From Diphasiastrum complanatum (lineage: Eukaryota; Streptophyta; Lycopodiopsida; Lycopodiales; Lycopodiaceae), in the NCBI GenBank assembly GCA_029204225.1, contig CM055108.1, positions 15,710,722-15,774,721 on the forward strand: 64,000 nt of DNA. The letters are read 5' to 3'. The translations under genes and the position numbers were made by a program. Under the pieces are notes generated by a model that worked only from the letters and a program-made list of their open reading frames with translations, made no database searches and had not been told where the DNA came from. Of this stretch, positions 43,301 to 55,289 are shown in pieces. Each line of letters begins with the position of its first letter. Within the stretch, counting starts at the first letter, position 1.

Positions 43301-45348
43301 AAGATTTGGATTCGCCTACTTTCTCCACTGTATTCACCCCAAATAATATCTGAATAAAGAAATACCTCCAAATACAATGAATGTCCCACCATTAATTATT
43401 TAACAAGTATCTCAAAAGCTTTGGTTTGTTCAATTTTAAGGACCTAAATCATCAAAACAACAATAACCAACTGATCAGTGTTTTACCGATTGAAAAGGAG
43501 AAAACAAAACACAATTTAACTTTATCCACTGGGAGTACCAATGCTCCAGAATTAATTGGTTTAAATAGCATCGTACCAAGAAATTAGATTCCTAGACCGG
43601 GTATATGCCTGAGAACTATACCACTCCCTTAGGTCCATCAAGATCGGCTTCGAAAAAGTTCCTACTGGAAACCAATTAATACTGCTTGACCACGAACAAT
43701 GGTACTCAAGTTCCAAAAAACCGGCTTAGCCGAAAATGTCTAAGTGACATGCATAGTATCCCAAGTAAAATTTTGACAAACAAACACCAAGAAATCGGAA
43801 TTTCTCAACTGGGTGTTATTAGCCTGAACTTCTAGAGTTGTTGTAGAAAACCGATTTCGAACAACTCATTGCTAAGAAATGTCAAAATTCTTTCCAAGCC
43901 TTGATTAACAGGCATGTAAAAGCACTGATGCAAACAATTAGCCAATTCCAAAATTCCCAACCATTCATCACATGCATGAAACTAGTTCAAGACACTTTGC
44001 TCAAGCGTGCTAGAAGCCCAAACCAAAAGGTTTTAAAACATAAAAAGCCATAGGTTTCACAAAAACACAAACCCTATCTTCTTCAAGATAAAGAAGTCTC
44101 AGGGCCGGCTTCCCTTCAACAACATCCGAGAGGGAGAGAGAGATTCAACCAAAGATTCATCCAGCCGCAACTTTTTCTGAAGAGAAAGCTTCGCCGCCGC
44201 AAGCCTCCTCGATAAGAGAAGCATGATAGGAGGCTGAATTGAGCTTCCACCATCGCGTCAGGGAGAAAAAAAAAAGAAAACAGGATCAGTCTCGTCCTTC
44301 CCCACGGCAAGATATCTGGGCTTTATGGCCATTATTCACATCTTCTACTGTCCACGGGGAATCCGAAACCCTGTTCCTACGCGGTTTCCAGTCTTCTTCC
44401 ATTTTAGCGGTTTTCAAACTTCACAAAAAAATCAGGTTACAGCCAGTCTCAAGGTCGTTTAAATGTCTCTTACTGCTCTTACTCCAGGCTCTTCCCTCCA
44501 TTAGAAATGTCCTCACGTTCTTATGGCATATAACTAAAAGATACATGGATTATTCATTAAGGATAATCCCCCAGATGCATCTTTAAGAACCCAACAAACG
44601 ATTATGGAGCAGATTCGACTTACTGGGAAGGCCGAGTAGCAGTTCCCTATTCTCAGAAATCAAAGATCAGCTACAACTCTTTCGATTCTGAGCAGGCGGA
44701 AACCAGCTGTCTCATGATTTCCAACAGCTTTCAGGGTTTCAAACCTCAAAACCGAGTCTGAAAGGAGACCAACAAGCATTTTATGACAAAGTTATCACAT
44801 CAAGCTTCTATCTCTGACTTACTAGCTTAACATAGCTTTCATTCTGCTAAATTTTAACATAATTGCTCATCCACCTATATTTTTATCATGCATGTTCTCA
44901 GGAGAGTTATGATTGTAAAATAACAAGTCTTAATCCTCAACATGCAATCAGTAGAATCATGTCACAAACTGCCAACAGTCCCCACAATCTATCCATGAAA
45001 ACTAGCATACATGACTCAATATATTATGGTCCAGCATGTTGTTAAGATTTAACCAAACAGAAAACTAGCTGATGAGCAGATTATTCACACCTTTGAAAGT
45101 TTCCTCAACTAAAACAGAGAATTAAGAATGAATTCACACAAATTCTTAGCATCTATTACCAAAATTGACCATGTAGAAAAGCACTCTACCCTCATATTGG
45201 CCAAGCATGCTCTCAACTGGAATTTGTGAATTCAACACTTTAATTTTTTTGAGAAAATAGCACTCTTGGGATGTAAATCCAAGTGCTCCAAACTTCCAAA
45301 CCGATGTAGAGCTTGTCTCCATCCTATCCAAGACCGCATCTTAGCCAG
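40378..45348. other. Interior of element E, no recognisable gene
   Basis: About 5 kb, AT-rich, with scattered short frames on both strands (longest 115 codons at 44,239-44,586 on the + strand; 90 codons at 42,758-43,030 on the - strand). None matches gag, protease, RT, RNase H or integrase motifs that can be read by eye. Confidence 0.6.
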
Positions 45349-45361
45349 GTTCTGATATCAA

Positions 45362-45805
45362 TGTAAAGACCATCAAGGATTCACCCTAAGATGAGAATAG
45401 GAGAACACAATAGAAGAGACTATGGAGCCAAACCGCCCAACCAATCTTAGATCAAACCTGGATCTAGCCCCCAAGCCATGCCATGTGAAGCAAGAGGAGA
45501 AGAGAGAAATTGGTAACCTAAACCCAATATGTCGATAGGAGACTAGAGTCCTGTGCATGAAACCATGCAATCCCCATGCAGGTCAACTATAAATAGATCA
45601 CATCTCTTCATGCAGTCTTCCGTCACACATGCATGCAATATTCCATATGTCTCAATTAAAGTGTCTGGGTCCTCTCAAGGTAATTAGTCACAAACAGGCT
45701 TTAACATGGAATTAAATCACGGCGTGACCAATAATCTCGAATATTGGAGGGTCGGTCTACCATATTAGGACTATTCCAGGTCCTTAACCGAATATGGCCA
45801 TAACA
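45362..45805 (-). repeat. 5' LTR of element E
   Basis: 444 bp. Relative to the left copy it lacks about 25 bases carrying the TATA-like box and has small insertions elsewhere. Followed by the ATTAT target duplication. Confidence 0.9.
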
Positions 45806-45810
45806 ATTAT

Positions 45811-47039
45811 GCAAAAAGAAAGTGCAACCACTAGCAAAAGATGCTTTCATCAAATTCAAAAATACATTAGGAATAACATTTGATGTTGATTCATGACAAA
45901 CTAGTGCACATTTAGCATGTTTAAAAAAACAACATTCTGCCCACGATGACGAAGTTGATCATCACATTAAAAAATTGAACAATAAATGAAGCTTATAAAA
46001 TTAAAGTGCACCTCATGATGCATCCTACATTTAATCATAACAGTCATTAAAAGCTTACAAGCTGTAAATTTTGTCTATTGTCATTGTACAATATGGTTCA
46101 CCGTTCTAGATTCACTTTACATACAATGTGCAAAAGAGTGAATCCCTGATATATCTTTAGGGTTTAGAAATCCCCATCCATGAATGGTTTGGCCCTCCCA
46201 TGAATTGCCTTCTAAAAGCATACAAAATTATGCTAGTGACTAAATTACTTACTCAAAAAGCTAGTTCAAAACTTGTTCTTGGCTTGCTTAGCACAACAAC
46301 ATAACAAAACAACATTTCAACTAATAACTATACCAAAACGTCGATCCATATGGATATAGTCAACCATCATAAGTTATCCAAGCAAGTACTAGTGTTGGCT
46401 TCACTTTACTTTGCATATACAATCAACATTATGTAATCCTTCATAATTGACCCTCTCCTCTTCCCATCAAGCTGAAATATTCACTTTACAATCTACACAT
46501 GAAACCACAATTTAAAAATTCTCATTGAAGTATTTATATCACAAACTCAACTTGAATAGAAAAAAATAGCAACAACATCATTTCTCAACATGTAGGAGCT
46601 TTCAACCTTTTGAAAAAACTGCCAACTGTCTACAAAACAAAAATTAGCATGGCACCCAAAGTAGTAGATTCCTTGAACACTCCACCTATTTAAGTCAAGT
46701 TTAAGCTTTTCAACTTTATAAAAAACAGCCAACTATCAACTACATTTGAAAAATAGAATTTGAGATTTTGAGCCTTAAATTACGTGGCAAACAAGCTAAA
46801 AAAACTAGCATGTTAAACTTTTCCTAAAGTCGTATAGAACTAATAGCAAAAAACTATCATAACCCTTGTTCAACAAGAAAAAATGATTTAAATTATGTGT
46901 CATAATTGTCAATATGCTAATACTTTTTGAAGAGGTGGAACTGCCCCCTTCTCTTGCATGTCCATTCACAAAAGTTGACTCTTTTCAGCTTGATATACTT
47001 CCGAATGTCTCAATGTTTAGCCTTGCAAACTCATGATTC
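45811..47039. other. No recognisable gene
   Basis: AT-rich DNA right of element E. It may continue the sequence E landed in (36,252-36,628). No motif could be supported. Confidence 0.4.
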
Positions 47040-50000
47040 ATCCTCTTGCAAACTCTTATACTTTTCTCTTATTGTTAGTTGGACCCAACCGTTGACCATG
47101 TATCTCGAAAAGATCCTCCAATGTATCTCGAAGAGATCTTCCAGCCCAATCTATCACTGGTTGAATTTTGAACGTTTTGTATTGTGCCCTTACATCTTGC
47201 AAATCAATTATTGGAGGAGTTAATATCGACTTTTGTTGTTGCATAAAACTCATCAAGTTTATTGATATCACTATATCCATAGTCCTTCGTCTCTCGCATG
47301 CACTTCGAAATGTTGATACTTTGAAAGAGCCTAAATGGCTCATGTCACTGAATTGCTATGACAAACCATCTACGATGGCATGAGAGAAGGTTTTTTGAAA
47401 TGCTATTGTGTCATCTAATTCAGATCCTAAAATACATCTTTTGATTTCAATATCATAATACATGTTCCCGTGAAGACAAGTTTGTAATCTTTTCAAATTA
47501 CCCTTTTTAGGACCATATTCTAGAATAAGAGGATAGCCTTTGTTGTCACATGTTCTAGCATTCAAGTTGGTAAGTGAATCTTCAATATACTCGAGCTGAA
47601 TTGTGTCAATCTTGCTTGATACAATACCTAATATTGTCCCAAAAAAAAGTAAGTCTCAATATCGACAACCGTCCAAGAATATCAACAAGAAAGTGCAGCT
47701 ATATAGATTCTTGAAAGCACACTAAGAATTTTTTTGTTGCGGCAGTCTGAATTTCTTTTCTTAACTCTTATTGCTTGTAGGACAGGTTGGAGAACATCAC
47801 ACAATCTCTAAAGAGAACCATGTCAACTCAGCCATATTAATCACTCTTGTCAATTTCAGCACGTCATTGGCCAATTCTATTTCTAAGGACTATAGAAGTG
47901 CTAGTATTTTACAACTATTGGCAAAAAGTGTGATTGTTAAATTGACAAGCGCATCAAGGAACTTAGCATAAGGTAGTTTAGAAGCTGGGACCAGAACAAG
48001 TGAGGTTACATCTATGAGCAACACAATGTATGCTTCATAATATAAGGACAAATTGCTTTCAACCTAGTTGAAACTCCAATATTGAGTCCACCATGACTCT
48101 AGCTCCATCCGAGCCAATACGAACAAACTTTCGGATGTCAAGCTTAGTGTTAAAATTTCACAATTCTAACTTGACTAGTTTTTGGTCATATGACTTGTAG
48201 TTGGTAAGATGGCCATGTAATTGGATGCCAAATGTGAAAAATAGCATAGGATGCTTTTCAAGAGCTTTATTCTTCATGTTACATTGTGATGGAATCTTTG
48301 AAAAGAGGCCAAAAAGTGCACAGATAGGCTAGAGAAAAAGTAGGAGCCAAAAATAGCGGTTTTCACATTGTTTCTGGATATCTAGATCTTGACCTCTTAT
48401 TAGGGTGGATCAAGTGGCCTATTAGGTTATATATTAGGGTTAGGTTATGTTGAGTTCAGAGAAGCCCTAAAATGCTCAGATCCGGGCTACTCATGTATAA
48501 ATATGTGATGGATTCTTCATCAATGTATGAGTAAAACATTGGTTTTCCTTCTATCAATGTTGTTGGTGATTCATATGCTTGATATTTGTTATTTTCTTTG
48601 AGTTCTTTGCATTTGTGAGATTTATTAGCAAGTTAAGGTACTGTACTCGGCCTGTGGCAGTCTGTACATTCACACGTGTGAAGGAAATTGCAAGATTTTG
48701 AGCCTTGTAGTGGAGTTCAGGCCAAGGAAAAACTAGGAAACACTAACTTGGTTGGTGTTTTTGCTATAGGATCTCAATTGGATCCATTCAAGGTGCTTCC
48801 TCCATCATTTCAAACATTCATTGGAGTCTTTTTGCTGCATTTTCAATGTGGTATCAAATCTATGTCATGAAATGAGCTAAATTCTTGCAATTTGATTCAC
48901 TACAATCATAGATTTTGATCAATTCAAGCAGTGATTGATTCTTTGTGATTATCTATGATTTGTATCTCCATTCTTGATCAAACTAAGTGAAGAGGGGTCT
49001 TGTAGGATCTAATCTACAGGTTTTTAGGCCTCTAAAACCAAGTTCAAGTCACATCTTATCTACAAGACCAAGTTAGCAAGTTTTGTTTGCTTCCTTACAT
49101 TTGATTCAAAGCGAGTTTTGGAGACAATTTCGAGGAGTAGAGGTAGAAGGATTAAACTTTTTGGAGCTGATTTAGGTTGTTATCAGGTGTATGAGAGTTC
49201 GTCAATGTATGAGTAAAAAATTGGTTTTCCTTCTATCAATGTTGTTGGTGATCCATATGCTTGATATTTGCTATTTGCTTTGAGTTCTTTGAATTTGTGG
49301 GATTGATTAGCAAGTTAAGGTACTATACTTTGCTTGTGGCAATTCGTACATTCACACATGTGAAGGAAATTGCAAGATTTTGAGCCTTGTAGTGGAGTTC
49401 AAGCCAAGGGAAAACTAGAAAACACTAAATTGGTTGGTGTTTTTGCTGAAGGATCTCAATTGGATCTTTTCAAGGTGCTTCCTCCATCATTTCAAACATT
49501 TATTGGAGTCTTTTTGCTACATTTCCAGCACTTAGATGTATTGATGATCCCAGTTATGGCATCATATAATGCTTTGGCATTTTCATTGGCTACAGAAGTG
49601 AGACAAAAATAAGTAGTTATAGGATGACAAGGTAAGTTACACAGACTACTAATGACTTGATATCTGATATATCGGTAGATTCACCTACCATAAGTCCAAA
49701 AACTGGACTTTGCTTCACTTTTTCCAATAAGCTTTCTCGAAGTGCGTCAAAAATATATTTAACAAATTTTGCACATGCTTTATCATGTTGATAAAAGCTT
49801 TTGGTCATTGTTCTTACACACAAACTCTAAATTATTGCAGCAAAGACTAAAATTTAGTACATGCAAGATTTTCTTTTGAAATGCAATATGCAACTCTGAA
49901 AAGAGTCCAAAGTGTCTCTTCTTTTTGCCCACGTATGGTCATATTGGCTACACATACTGCTTTTCTTTCAGCCTCCATGTGATCTTTATAAATGTCTTTG

Positions 50001-50240
50001 TGTTTCTTAGACTTCCCATGGTCTAGCCATGCGCTAAGACAAATATTTGTGCTCCCTACAAGGCCAAAAATATTTTTTAGCCTTTTTGGCTATTGCATAC
50101 ACACTTTGCAGAATACCTTTCCCAAATCATGATTGAATTCTAGCCAAGGATAATCAATAAGCCTACAATTTTGCCGTAGATTGCAAACTTCTTTGATTCT
50201 GGCAGATTAGGGACTTCCTTTCTCACCAATAGGCTTAATT
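47040..50240 (-). pseudogene. hAT-type transposase, KIAA1586/ZNF862-like, broken and split by G
   Basis: Read right to left on the minus strand with frame changes: AWLDHGKSKKHKDIYKDHM (~49,985-50,035), CVANMTIRGQKEETLW, YIFDALRESLLEKVKQSPVF then GLMVGESTDIS (~49,670-49,700), NENAKALYDAITGIINTSKC, [element G], RKFVRIGSDGARVM (~48,110-48,135), SIHCVAHRCNLTCSG (~48,010-48,050), then a C-terminal stretch with LLILEYG and FSHAIVDGLS (47,040-47,640). These are the landmarks of the DUF4371/hAT transposase-like family (DESTD, GSDGA, HCxAH). Stops and frameshifts make it non-functional. Terminal inverted repeats were not found. Confidence 0.78.
48148..49530 (+). mobile_element. LTR deletion derivative G inserted in the hAT gene
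   Basis: Left LTR 48148-48848 (701 bp, starts TGTTAAAATTTC, TATA-like GTATAAATATG at ~48,493), primer site TGGTATCAAATC directly after it (48849-48860), about 330 bp of interior, then a copy of only the last ~340 bp of the LTR (49189-49530). Target duplication CTTAG on both sides (48143-48147 and 49531-49535). The 3' LTR has lost its front half together with all coding DNA. The hAT reading resumes on both sides, which fixes the insertion point. Confidence 0.88.
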
Positions 50241-51480
50241 GGTTCATTCTCAATGGTGGTTTCACCTACATCACTGCATCCATCATAGCCATGCGTGCTA
50301 TGCCCTTTTTTTCGGAAGCCAGACATATTGAAAATATTTGAATGTTTCCGTTTAGAATATTTTAGTAATTTCTCATTTAGCGTCTCTTTATAAGTGTCAT
50401 GTTGATTTTGATTTGTGGTCTCTTGGAAGGCATTTGCTAATGTGATTGCCAAATGTATTATCCAGAAAAATTTATTCAAGCACAAAATTTTGCCAAGCAA
50501 AATTATGCCAAAATGTGATTCACGTCTTTAGCTGTAAAGGTTGTTTGTCAATAATCTTGTTTTAGAGATATCACAACACATCATTATTTTTTATTCATCT
50601 ATTAACACCCTACAGTTAGATTCTTCATAACACTTTGCATATTGTATTGCTAGATGAATATTTAGAATCATATGGACATTTATGAAGAACTTAGAATGTC
50701 GTCGATCACAAAAGTCTAGTAGATACATTATATCATATGCAAATGTTCTATGCACATGCCATAATCCATTGTTGCCTCTTCTCAAACCATTGCAAGACTC
50801 ATTGGAACTAAATACTAAGGAAAAGCTGAAACCATAACAAGCCACCAATCATGTTTAAAAAATGAAACTCAAAGCCATAACAGACTCATAACCAATATTG
50901 TAAGAGTCTAAAGCTCACCTACAAATGTAAAAATTACAAATGAAAACCGAGTAGTGAAGATTGGCCTCCTGAGCAGGCTGTAGTGAGCGCCGAGTAGCAA
51001 GCAGGATGGCGATTGCCGCTGCAAGGTGCAACAAGCTTGAGCGGTGAAACCGTTTGTGTGAACCTAGTTGCGTGAGGCTTGAGCCTTGATTTTTGAATTT
51101 TCATGGGTTTTTCTCTGTTTTTTCAAAATCTATTGGGAAGTAAGCTTCACAAGCTTCTATGCAGGTCTGGGACAGTACCCTAGAGCTGCTGCCAGTCATG
51201 TGAAGGTTAGTTCTTCCTGGTTTTTGAGAAATCAAAATTTGATGAGATTTTGGCTCTCTTTTTCCCTCCAAAAATAGATTTTGAGTTTTTTTTTTTTTTT
51301 ATGGATTTTATGGATTAATGAAGGGATTGGGTGCTTGGATCTGATTCTCCCACCCCACAATCTCTCCCTACAGTGCAAACAAACAAAAAAATCACAAAAA
51401 AACGGCAAAAACTAATACTACTCACGCTATTCTACCTTTAAAATTTGATTTTTTTGATGAAAAAGAATGATGAGAGAGAA
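50241..51480. other. No recognisable gene
   Basis: The left part may hold the N-terminal end of the hAT gene (KRKHSNIFNMSGFRKKGHS on the minus strand near 50,310). The rest, including a more GC-rich patch at 50,960-51,070, is unidentified. Confidence 0.4.
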
Positions 51481-51780
51481 GAAAGAGGGAGATAGAGAAA
51501 AAGAGGAAGAGAGTGAAAAAGCTATGCGACGAAACGAGTGTGTGGTGCTCCCCGGCAACGGCGCCACTGTTGTGTCGTCGATGTAGCATAGAGGTTCGTC
51601 GCTGGGAGCGGCAACCTCGCCTTTACCTGCATAGCAAGAAGAGAGAGGGAGAGGATAGAGAGGAGAAAGAGAGTGGAGAGAGGGAGAGAGAGAACGCCTA
51701 GGTTGAGAAAGGCTTCGGGGGCTCGAGCGCCTACCCAAAGCTATTCTATCCCAACGTAGGGAGAGAGGGAGAAGAGAGAG

Positions 51781-51817
<37 letters not shown>

Positions 51818-51840
51818 AAGAGAGAGAGGGATGGAGATGG
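51480..51840. repeat. GA/CT-rich low-complexity tract
   Basis: Repeated GAGA and GGGAGAGAG runs on both sides of a primer site. They generate long serine/leucine frames on the minus strand that are not genes. Confidence 0.8.
51547..51566 (-). other. Tat/Athila-type primer-binding site, minus orientation
   Basis: GCTCCCCGGCAACGGCGCCA is the exact reverse complement of TGGCGCCGTTGCCGGGGAGC, the standard Athila/Tat primer site, set one base from a TG dinucleotide at 51,568 that would end the LTR. Confidence 0.8.
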
Positions 51841-52320
51841 AAAAACCAAGAGAGTTTTTTTAGAATGAGAATGGAAGATGATACAATACAAAAGAAATGA
51901 CTCCCTCTTATAGATTTTAGAAGTGAGCCTCCTTTACTCTCATTGGCCACTTCATTGGGGCAAGGATTCTAATCCAAGCCTTTCAAAGAAACACAACTTA
52001 AATCTAATGGTGCTAAGAAAGCACAAGGGCACTCACATGATTCATGTGAGTTTTAAGTTGGGCCCTTTTAGCTTTTTTATTTGCAACTTGACTTAGGGCC
52101 TCTAATGTCATTTTAGAGTTTTAAGCCCCTAGTTTCTTATTCCTAGGAATTACAACTTGCTACTTGTGCTCATTGAAGGCTGGGCTTATACACACAAGAT
52201 GCCAGTGCCTTGCACTTATTATTCTACTGTACTATGGCGGGGGCCACTAGGCAAGGCTTGGCCAATAGTATTTTAAGTGGTGGGACCCACTTATTTATTT
52301 GTATACATGAAATACCCACA
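51568..52320 (-). repeat. Probable 5' LTR of a Tat/Athila-type element
   Basis: Left end TGTTGTGTCG fixed by the primer site. The right end is suggested at AATACCCACA (52,320), giving a minus-strand start TGTGGGTATTTC. No second LTR copy is in the window. Confidence 0.45.
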
Positions 52321-54871
52321 ATAGTAGGTTGATGGTGTTTGATTCTTGTAGTTGGATGATGGTGGATGGAAATTTAGTAATGCTTGTTTTCTACTTGGTT
52401 AGTTGATTGAAGAGTCATTATTGGGTGATTAGGCTATTATTTCTCGCTTGGCTGGACTCTTGTTAGGATTCTTGTTTCAATACAAGAGTCATGACATTGG
52501 TTTTTGTGAACGAAATTGAGCGTGTTGGTTTGTTTGAGAAGAAAAGGGTGTGAGGGAGTGAGTTTATAGGTAAATACTCAGAGAGGCTTGTTTACCTATT
52601 GAGTTCTGATGTGAAGAAGGAGAGTGAAGCAGTGTAATGTGATGATAAGTCATTTTCGTAGCTGTGTCAGCACCACTAGTACATTTACTCAATCAAACAA
52701 TGAGACAGAGATGGTGAAAGGAACCATCGTTAGCCTCTGATCGCTACTCATAATATGCAAAGGACCTGTCAAGCCCTGTTTTCCATTTAAGATGACTCGA
52801 CGGCTTGCACACTTGTTGTCTGCGGCCCTGTACCCTCGCTACACCTGTGGAGAGCTTGAAACAACTCGTTGGAGGTTGCCTTTGTGCGCTAACCTACCTT
52901 TGTTCACTGCTCCTGCAGCCCTCGTTGTCTTACCTTTGCCTGCAGCTCCTTGTTGTCTCACCTACTGCGATCTGCCCTGTTGGCCTTGCGATCTCCCCGC
53001 TACCTCTGCCTTTAGTGTGCTCGTTGGAGGTCTTTCTGCCCGTCTGCCCATTTGCCTCTGTTTGTTGGTCCTACAAGTGCTCGCTGCCTCACCTACCTCT
53101 GCCTCCGTTGCTTCACCTGCAACCTACCTACAGTTGCTCGCTACCTCACCTGCTGGCCCTGTGAACTGTCTGTTGCACTCCTCTATGTGCTCGCTGGAGG
53201 GATTCCTGGCAGACTACTGTAGCTCCTCGCTGCTCCATCAACTGCTCGTTGCCCTCAGCTGATCGCTACCTCATCGCTGCCGTGTGCCTACCTACCATCT
53301 ACCTTTTGTTTCTGCATGTGCATTGTCCGTCTGCCAACATCATTCCTAGTGGGCATTCATTACACTATGGAGAGCCCTTCTATGCAAAATGTTGTGAATC
53401 CAAGAGCATCCTATCATTGACAGAGAGAGCATAATGGGAACTCAAGGAGTATGAACTCCACCCTGTTGTCCAATGTTGGGTCAAGTCTATGAATCTAATT
53501 CAGTGACCATCGCAGAATACCTTTGCTGTTTTCCAGCTAAGCTGAGCGCACTGCTATGGCGAATCCAATTTACCTTTGAGGCAGAGATCCAAGGCATTGC
53601 TGTTGCTAATTTTTAGCATTCTTCTGTACTCAGCCAACATTCAACCACATACCCATCGCCTTCGAGGAAGTCATGCAAGACAGTAAAGGCAAAGCAACCG
53701 GGACTTTGAGACATTCATGACTAAGGGGTTCTTACGGCAAACCGGCTACCCTAGCTATTCATTGAGGTAAGGTTTTACTTAATCTATTTGCACTGTCTAT
53801 TCATTTCAGTTCCATGAAGTTCTGTTGGTCAATCCCTTTGTAGTGTGATATTATAGCCTTAATCACTTGTGATTGGAGAGAAATTTTTGCAAATGTTGTA
53901 GTAAAGCAAGTTTTTAAGGGATCAAGTACATCGATTTAAAAGAACGAGTCATACAGATTGTGTTTTGCTATGGTTGCCTTTTGAGGTTGTATTTATATAA
54001 CCAAGTGAATACTTGGGAGCTTTGGTAGTGAATCGGTTTTAGCATTTATTCAAACTCAGTCCAAAATTGTAATATTTTATAAACAAATGCGGCATGGCTA
54101 ATTAGAACAATGAGTGCCTATTTCCAACTCGTTTAGTGAAAATGTTAAGTAAATGACTTTGTTTCGTACTGATTTAGAATGTGTTGTACGGAGAGAACCA
54201 TAGGCTGGGTAGTTAACATCTTGCTAAGTTAGATTTATTAAACGACTATATGAAATCGTCAAGTTTTTGAAGTGTTTCTTACGTTTTTTCCATTATGAAG
54301 CGTATTAATTGGACCCAACCTCTGTGAAACACCAGAGCGGGCCGTCCACCATCTACGGTTGAAATACACTGCCTTGGTTAAGCATCACACTAATCACACC
54401 CGCCGTCGATACTGTCTAGCGAAATACCTAGACCCAACGGTCAAGGAAAATACCGCCGCTTAGCAAACAAAGCGGTGTGTATAACTTGCACCCCACGAGC
54501 ACATCATAGACAGTAAATTGGTTTCCAGCCCATGTAAATTTTTTTACTAACTGTAAGCCAAATTCAATGGGAAAAGATATATTAGCAAGATCCTAACGTG
54601 AATTAGTGATTAGAAGTTTTCATGAAACCGTAACCCTAGAAAGCTAGTGAATCATTGTACCAAAAGTGCTAGCACCCCCTCCTTGCAACCGTATCTTTGA
54701 GAGCCTGGAAAACTCTCATCGGTTGGGGAGCACGGGGCAATAGAGAAGGCCATCAGAGTTGGAAGTGGCAAATCCTCTGTTGCTCACATAGGGCCGAACT
54801 GCCATTAGAGGGGGGACATCTTGACCCTTTTAGGACGTTTTGGCTGGACCAACCCCCCATAAAAAATGGCC
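52321..54871. other. No recognisable gene; pyrimidine-rich repeats at 52,895-53,275
   Basis: Phrases like CTCGCTACCTCACCTGC and TGCTCGTTGCCCTC recur irregularly, giving a 156-codon Cys/Leu-rich frame (52,792-53,262) judged non-coding. The remainder has no gene signal. 54,300-54,500 is less AT-rich but unidentified. Confidence 0.45.
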
Positions 54872-55265
54872 CTAATAGGCACCATTGAAGAGGAGATCTA
54901 CATGTCCCAGCTAGAAGAATATGAGCTAAAGGACAAGGAGCACTGGGTATGCAAAATTCATAAAACCCTATATGGTCTAAAACAATCTCCAAGAGCCTGG
55001 TTTCAGAAAATAAATACATTTCTAATCGAGAATGGTTTCATTCCAAACTCGACAAACTCAAATGTTTATTTTAAGTATGTATTGGATTTCTTTATAATCA
55101 TCACTCTTTATGTTGATGACACAAAACTGTTTAGTAACAAATTAAATTTGTTGAAGGATACCAAATGCTTGTTAGCACAGGAATACAAGATGACAGATAT
55201 GGGTTTTGCACACTACTATGCTCTACTATCAATCCACCATGAATCTTTGTCACCTTCACTTGATA
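54872..55265 (+). pseudogene. Ty1/copia reverse transcriptase fragment
   Basis: An open frame reading EEEIYMSQLEEYELKDKEHW, LYGLKQSPRAWFQKINTFLI, then LYVDDTKLFSNK, a copia RT middle with the YVDD site intact and D-M-G-x-x-H-Y after it. The start and the RNase H are missing. On the + strand, opposite to the neighbouring copia pieces, so a separate insertion. Confidence 0.85.
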
Positions 55266-55289
55266 TTGGACTTGAAGAGCACATCAAAA

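Larger units (their letters stand above)
36634..45805 (-). mobile_element. Large non-coding LTR element E (LARD-like), with F nested in its LTR
   Basis: Ends TGTATAGACC...CATAACA with target duplication ATTAT (36629-36633 and 45806-45810). The left LTR is in two parts (36634-36722 and 40022-40377) because F sits in it; rejoined it is 445 bp, against 444 for the right LTR (45362-45805). A primer site GTTCTGATATCA (45349-45360, near TGGTATCAGAAC on minus) and a purine tract (GGAGGGAAGAA on minus, 40378-40388) give minus orientation. The 5.0-kb interior has no frame over 115 codons and no recognised retroelement protein, as in LARD elements. Confidence 0.88.

Noticed and set aside
51427-51950. 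154-codon Ser/Leu-rich minus-strand frame
   Set aside because: Low-complexity GA/CT tract around a retroelement primer site; not a credible protein.
52792-53262. 156-codon Cys/Leu-rich frame that might be a secreted protein
   Set aside because: Comes from irregular pyrimidine repeats. A second overlapping frame is equally open, there is no family resemblance and no gene context.
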